Assembly (NCBI GenBank): GCA_900550095.1
Contig: URRG01000064.1
Location: 1-9,394 of the forward strand
Source: an uncultured Oscillospiraceae bacterium
GTDB taxonomy: Bacteria; Bacillota; Clostridia; Oscillospirales; Acutalibacteraceae
DNA: 9,394 nt
Direction: 5' to 3'
Shown here: one piece after another, positions 6,040 through 9,394 of the stretch
How the letters are laid out: every line of letters begins with the position of its first letter
Numbering within the stretch: the first letter of the stretch is position 1
Made by a program: the position numbers and the translations under genes
Notes under the pieces: generated by a model
Seen by the model: the letters and a program-made list of their open reading frames with translations, nothing else
Databases searched by the model: none
Told to the model about the DNA's origin: nothing

Positions 6040-6387
6040 GGGGATGTAAAGGTTTCGACGGGGGCTGTAAGCCTTGGTAAGCGAGCAGCGGCGCGGACCC
6101 GCTATAAAAGCCGCAACTTTAAAATTAAACGACAACAAAACTGTTGCGTACGCAGCCTAATTAGGCTGCCGTCTTACCTGGGAGGACCACGGCCCGGGAT
6201 AAGGCGTCGATGAGTGGTGCACGTGAATGCTGGAACGCCTTTACCAGCATCATGACCTAAAGGCTACTGAACTCCGGAGCCTGCCTGTGGGCGCCGGAGA
6301 GAGGGAATGACAAAACACAGGCTACGCTCGTAGAAAGCCTTGGTAAGCGGTTTTCGGACGCGGGTTCGATTCCCGCCATCTCCACCA
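6040..6387 (+). ncRNA. ssrA: Transfer-messenger RNA (tmRNA)
   Basis: A 348-nt RNA that rescues stalled ribosomes with SmpB and tags the incomplete protein for proteolysis. The 5' end GGGGATG (6040-6046) pairs with CATCTCC (6377-6383), followed by the discriminator A and an encoded CCA (6385-6387). The hallmark GGTTTCGAC lies at 6051-6059. The T-arm is GCGGG-TTCGATT-CCCGC (6360-6376). The tag frame ends AAC GAC AAC AAA ACT GTT GCG TAC GCA GCC TAA (6128-6160), giving a peptide ending NDNKTVAYAA. The first translated codon is uncertain: the frame is open back to a GCA at 6113, so the tag is 9 to 15 residues. The hydrophobic AYAA tail replaces the more common ALAA. The stop codon overlaps a perfect 7-bp hairpin, GCAGCCT-AATT-AGGCTGC (6152-6169). 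A 15-base stretch (6069-6083) recurs at 6335-6349. Confidence 0.96.
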
Positions 6388-6393
6388 CTGAAT

Positions 6394-6447
6394 AGAGGTC
6401 GAATTTGGAACTCAAAAATGACACATCCAAATTCCGGCCTCTTTTTT
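6394..6447 (+). terminator. Terminator of ssrA
   Basis: AGAGGTC (6394-6400) pairs with GGCCTCT (6436-6442, one G-U), and GAATTTGGA (6401-6409) with TCCAAATTC (6426-6434), with one bulged C at 6435. This gives a 16-bp stem around a 16-base loop, followed by a T run (6442-6447). It starts seven bases after the tmRNA CCA. The next 130 bases (6448-6577) hold nothing I recognise. Confidence 0.85.
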
Positions 6448-6577
6448 ATGTCATAAATCCAGCATTTAAGCCATTTTTTCAAGATCGTTCTCTATTACCA
6501 AAACGGGACACCCAGAAGTAAAACTCGAAAAATCACTGTGTAAAAATAAAAATGAATCTATTCTGAACCCGGAATTC

Positions 6578-6743
6578 TCATTCTAATGAGGATTCTTTAT
6601 TTTTGTCCCAATATTCCTGTTCCTTCTGTTCTGAAGTTTTATACTGTATGGTGGAGTGTGGGCGTTCATTGTTATAGAAGTCAATAAACTGGTGAATGCT
6701 TCTTATCAGATCCGCTTCAGAAGTATAGTGCCTTCGATTAACT
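6578..6743 (-). pseudogene. IS3-family transposase remnant (C-terminal end)
   Basis: On the minus strand, from about 6743 down to a TGA at 6578-6580, the frame reads about 54 residues, including HYTSEADLIRSIHQF, IDFYNNERPHSTIQYKT and SEQKEQEYWDK. This is the characteristic end of the integrase (rve) domain of IS3-family OrfB transposases, where FYN-x-x-RPH lies just after the last catalytic Glu. No start codon and no N-terminal or catalytic DDE region is present, and an in-frame stop lies immediately upstream at about 6745. It is a dead fragment. An imperfect palindrome, CTCATT-CT-AATGAG (6577-6590), spans its stop codon. I could not identify the terminal inverted repeats. It faces the solute-binding protein remnant and stops where that one starts. 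Confidence 0.8.
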
Positions 6744-6950
6744 TATACCAGTGAAGAAAGCGATATAATTACTCGTGTCCAGGCGGATCTCCTACCGTAT
6801 GCCAATCGCAGGGCAGCTGAATGGGTAATGAATGGGAAAATTGAAGAAGAATGGGGTTCTTACCTGGCTGAACTTAGAAATATGAATGTGGAAGGTATGC
6901 TGGAGGCAGTGCAGTCTGCTCAGGATCGTTTTCAGAAAATGGAGAAATAA
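6744..6950 (+). pseudogene. ABC solute-binding protein remnant (C-terminal end)
   Basis: On the plus strand the frame from about 6744 to the TAA at 6948-6950 encodes about 68 residues without a start codon. The content, including YTSEESDIITRVQADLLPY, NRRAAEWVMNGKIEEEW, GSYLAELRNMNVEGM and a Gln/Asp/Arg-rich end, matches the C-terminus of extracellular solute-binding proteins of the sugar (family 1) ABC type, which commonly end with 'WI..G.I.EEWD.YL..L..MGLEE.L...Q.AYDR'. The signal peptide, lipobox and both lobes are missing. The 5' part appears to have been lost in an event involving the IS3 remnant at its left boundary. A hairpin terminator still follows at 6995-7030. The ligand cannot be inferred. 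Confidence 0.75.
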
Positions 6951-6994
6951 AGGATGTATACTGGGGTAACTGAAATATGGTTTTTCGTATAGGA

Positions 6995-7030
6995 CAAGAA
7001 AGGACCAGGCAACTGCTAGGTCCTTTCTTG
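6995..7030 (+). terminator. Terminator after the solute-binding protein remnant
   Basis: A perfect 12-bp stem, CAAGAAAGGACC (6995-7006) with GGTCCTTTCTTG (7019-7030), around a 12-base loop. The T-rich 3' arm takes the place of a separate T run. It lies 45 bases after the stop of the remnant, the normal place for the end of the original operon. From 7031 to 7106 I see nothing else. Confidence 0.6.
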
Positions 7031-7106
7031 ATGGGTCGTAAAGAAAAATTATGTTTATTAATACAAGATTGTGTTTTAGCATTTACATTTATCATATATG
7101 TTTCTT

Positions 7107-8277
7107 TTACCAAAATTCACTAGGAGTTATACCAGTCTTTTTATGGAAGAGAGAAGAGAAGTAGGCGCTTGTAGAAAACCCTAGCATCTCAGAAATCTGA
7201 ACAATAGAAAAAGAAGAATATTCTAATTCCAGCTTTGCATATTCAATTTTCTTTTAAATAATATATTCTGTAGCGCTGATACCTACTTCTTTTTTGAACT
7301 GTGAGGTAACATAATAGCCTGAGTAGCCTATTTGCCTTGCAACATTTCGCATATGTATTTTTTCCAGAATATGGGCATCTAAATAATACATACAGGCACG
7401 AACAACGGAAGAGTACTTCATGTTTTTTGCAGATATGGACACTGCGTACGTAATCCTCCTAAGCCTCACGGTTGTATGAAGATATTTTAGATACGCTATT
7501 CGTGCTTTCGACCATTTGAATATAGTTTTCGGCTATATTGCAGGCTTTGCTGTAGGCAAGCCCGCCCTTTATGGTAGCTTGGGATATTAATGTAATGTTG
7601 ACAATCACTTCATCCTTGTATTGCCGCAAAGGGTTTTCCGGGGAATACTTGCAACAACGGAAATATTTTGAATTGGAGTAAAGTATTTTTTTAAAATTTA
7701 GATTCCCGTCTTCTACCAGTTTCAGCATTAGCTTTTCAAATTCTGCATTTCCTGGTCGGAGCTCATCATCATTAGTATTTTTACTCTGTATACTTTTTGA
7801 TTTTCTTCGCAAAATACAGGAAAAATTAAATCGGAGATTAAAATCTGCTTCCCTGTCAGGCAGTAATGGAGCATGATGCCGTATTGGAGCATTTGTGTTC
7901 GCGGGATGATCGGAAGATGTGGGTATTGCCGGAGAAACTCATCTTTTAGTAACGGAACTTTAGTCGTAAGATGTTTTAAAATAAAATGTTTTGATATATT
8001 GGCTGAGAGAACAGGACCTATGATACAGATTTCAAAGGTTGGTGAAGAAGGATTTGGATATGGCGCTATAATCCACAGGAGGCCGATAGAATCCCCTAAA
8101 ACCATGGGTAGAGAACTCATTATTCACATTATAAGAATGAAAAAATTTCTGCCAGAAAACAGGATGTGGGCAATTAGCATAGTTGCATTCAAAATTAGAA
8201 CTGTATTTCCAAAAATAAATATTACCAATACATTTTAGAAGATTTTCAAGAACCTTTAGTTTAGTATAAACTGTCAT
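7107..8277 (-). pseudogene. AraC-family regulator, frameshifted and interrupted
   Basis: Reading down the minus strand, one gene is spread over several frames. The first frame (8277 to about 8130) starts MTVYTKLKVLENLLKCIG and contains FWKYSSNF and NCPHPVFWQKFF. A second frame (about 8130-7770) gives LPMVLGDSIGLLWIIAP, IIGPVLSANIS and MLQYGIMLHYCLTGKQI. A third (about 7770-7465) gives FEKLMLKLVEDGNLNFKKIL and ITLISQATIKGGLAYSKA. A fourth (about 7470-7107) holds the DNA-binding part: MYYLDAHILEKIHMRNVARQ, VGISATEYII, then an in-frame TAA (7254-7256), then the second helix-turn-helix (SIVQISEMLGFSTSAYF) up to GITPSEFW and TAA at 7107. Order and content match a roughly 390-residue AraC regulator of a type I associate with gut Clostridia. 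It has a good ribosome binding site (AAAGGAG) overlapping the hydrolase stop. Three frameshifts and one stop make a working protein very unlikely, unless they are sequencing errors. Confidence 0.8.
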
Positions 8278-8292
8278 TTCTACCAGACTCCT

Positions 8293-9135
8293 TTAGCGAT
8301 GGAAATAATACCATCTCACCGTTTCCTCCTTTGAAAAAACAGTTGTAGGAGATCGCTTACGTAAGTTGCTCTTGATTTTTTTATCGAGCGATTCCTGTAT
8401 AAACTCAAGGGTTATACGTGAGACATTTCTGGCCCCGTCTTCAGAAAAGCCATGCCCTTCTCCCGGGAATATGATGAGCCTGCCATGCGGGTATAGAGCG
8501 GCGGCTTTTTGGCTGTAGGAGAGATCTACGACCTGATCCCTGTCTCCGTGAAGAATGAGCACATTTCCCTCGTAGGAACCAATGTGATCAAAAACGGAAT
8601 ATCCCTGCAGGGTCTCAAAAAAGGGCTTCCCCAGCGTCATTCCCCAGAATTCAATTGTTTCGGGGATTTCTTCCATGGTGAGAAAGCGTTTGTTCCAGTT
8701 GTCTGCGATGCAGAAGGCGGGGAAAAGAAGGATCATTCCGCGGACTTTATCCCCCAAAGCTTCCGCTGTCAAGGCGGAGACGAAGCCGCCTTGGCTTCCT
8801 CCGAAGAGGAAAACAGCACCGCTTTTCACCCATTTCCATTTTTCGGTTTCTTTGAGCACAGCGCACAGATCCTCCGTTTCAGAAAAGATTGTCATCTCTC
8901 GGGTCTGTCCTTGGCTTCTGCTTTTTACGGAACCGCCGCAGAAGTCCAGGCAGAAAGAAGCGATCCCCTTTTCGGCAAGATATTCGCTGTTGGATGCAAA
9001 ATCATCCCCACTTCCGTTATATCCATGGCTGAAGATAACCGTGGGAACGGGGACTCCTGTCTGGGGAAGATAGGCGGTCCCGACAAGCTGCCGGTCATGG
9101 CGTTGGATGCGGATTTCTTTCCTGATATATTTCAT
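8293..9135 (-). CDS. Alpha/beta hydrolase (BAAT/cinnamoyl-esterase-like)
   Basis: A 280-residue serine hydrolase, cytoplasmic (no signal peptide). The oxyanion-hole motif is HGYNG (37-41), the nucleophile elbow is GGSQGG (112-117) with Ser114, the acid is D200 in HGDRDQVV (196-203), and the catalytic His is H228 in GEGHGF (225-230). The layout is closest to BAAT/dienelactone-type and cinnamoyl esterases of gut bacteria; the substrate cannot be read from sequence and could be an ester of a plant phenol, a drug or a lipid. The ATG overlaps the stop of the upstream MarR gene as ATGA, so the two are co-translated, and the regulator probably controls the hydrolase. The stop codon overlaps the ribosome binding site of the AraC remnant. 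Residues 251-280 are a basic tail beyond the usual end of the fold. It begins just at an A7 run (8376-8382), and adding one base there would end the protein eight residues later. Confidence 0.88.
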   Translation of the reverse strand: MKYIRKEIRIQRHDRQLVGTAYLPQTGVPVPTVIFSHGYNGSGDDFASNSEYLAEKGIASFCLDFCGGSVKSRSQGQTREMTIFSETEDLCAVLKETEKWKWVKSGAVFLFGGSQGGFVSALTAEALGDKVRGMILLFPAFCIADNWNKRFLTMEEIPETIEFWGMTLGKPFFETLQGYSVFDHIGSYEGNVLILHGDRDQVVDLSYSQKAAALYPHGRLIIFPGEGHGFSEDGARNVSRITLEFIQESLDKKIKSNLRKRSPTTVFSKEETVRWYYFHR

Positions 9136-9394
9136 GTGTCTGATACCTCGTAAAATGGAGATGGGAGCCGAAGGAGATTTTCTTCCACTCGGCCCAGAAG
9201 TACAAGCAGGGATGCCTTTTCTGCTTCTGAAAAGCCTTGGAACCCTGCTTTTTCAAGGTTTTCAACTACGCTTTCGATTTTTTGGGCTAGATCGTTTCCT
9301 TCTGCCGTCAAATAGAGGGAATAGGCGCGTTTGCCGCCTGAAACCACCACCGGTTCGCGGCGTATCCAGTTTTTTGTCTCCATGCTTTTGACCA
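9132..9394 (-). CDS. MarR-family regulator, C-terminal part
   Basis: The gene runs off the right edge; about 87 codons are visible, ending in a TGA at 9132-9134. The visible part covers the wing of a winged-helix domain and the C-terminal dimerisation helices: KNWIRREPVVVSGGKRAYSL (like the family's 'KGLIxRxxxxxDrRxxxl'), LYLTAEGNDLAQKIESVV (matching 'LT..G'), then a helix-rich end. The recognition helix is outside the window. MarR proteins are usually ligand-released repressors that regulate their own operon, so the downstream hydrolase (ATGA overlap) is the obvious target. The internal Met at 9383 is probably not the start, since the frame continues to the edge without a stop and a MarR protein should be about 140-150 residues long. 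Confidence 0.8.
   Translation of the reverse strand, partial: VKSMETKNWIRREPVVVSGGKRAYSLYLTAEGNDLAQKIESVVENLEKAGFQGFSEAEKASLLVLLGRVEENLLRLPSPFYEVSDT

Noticed and set aside
6264..6482. A minus-strand 72-codon reading frame containing GGDGGNRTRVRKP.
   Set aside because: It is antisense to the tmRNA 3' end; this sequence type is a well-known spurious translation of tRNA-like T-arms.
6388..9394. A duplicated tmRNA 3' end marking an attachment site.
   Set aside because: No second copy of the T-arm/acceptor sequence was found by reading downstream to the window edge.
1..9394. CRISPR array, toxin-antitoxin pair or defence operon.
   Set aside because: No regularly spaced repeats, and no paired small ORFs with ribosome binding sites or known defence motifs were seen.

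Overview
The window looks like the chromosome of a Clostridia-type Firmicute, probably a Lachnospiraceae-like gut anaerobe. The reasons are the Bacillus/Clostridium gene order SRP RNA - dnaX - ybaB - recR, the strong AGGAGG-type ribosome binding sites, a tmRNA next to smpB, and the character of the AraC regulator remnant. Genus and species cannot be fixed from this sequence alone.

Layout. (1) Positions 1-401 hold the 3' end of a small P-loop kinase-like gene, closed by a hairpin terminator. (2) 679-1983 (minus) encodes a membrane-anchored NodB-type polysaccharide deacetylase with a long low-complexity linker; its transcript ends at a hairpin at 549-586. (3) A divergent intergenic region of about 370 bases carries a very good sigma-A promoter (2323-2351). 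This promoter drives the signal recognition particle RNA (about 2358-2555), which ends in a terminator with a T8 tract. (4) dnaX (clamp-loader tau/gamma), ybaB (nucleoid-associated protein) and recR (recombinational repair) follow on the plus strand, with a terminator-like hairpin between dnaX and ybaB. (5) smpB has its own extended -10 promoter and is followed 16 bases later by ssrA (tmRNA, 6040-6387, encoded CCA end). The two products form the trans-translation pair that rescues stalled ribosomes. The tmRNA ends at a strong terminator (6394-6447).

Downstream of ssrA the character changes. From about 6450 to 8290 the DNA is visibly AT-richer and filled with broken genes: the last ~55 codons of an IS3-family transposase (minus), the last ~68 codons of a sugar-type ABC solute-binding protein (plus) joined to it nearly head-on at about 6743, and an AraC-family regulator (minus, 7107-8277) disrupted by three apparent frameshifts and an internal stop. 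Further right the sequence becomes intact again on the minus strand: a MarR-family regulator (running off the right edge) overlaps an alpha/beta hydrolase gene by ATGA, and the AraC remnant is the third member of that transcription unit. The 3' side of ssrA is a well-known integration target, so a decayed insertion there is plausible, but no integrase or duplicated attachment site is visible inside the window.

I did not find a clearly novel defence or mobile system. The most rewarding points are the SRP RNA buried under an over-extended dnaX reading frame and lacking a recognisable Alu domain, the 15-base internal repeat in the tmRNA, the lack of an independent ssrA promoter, and the decaying locus next to ssrA.
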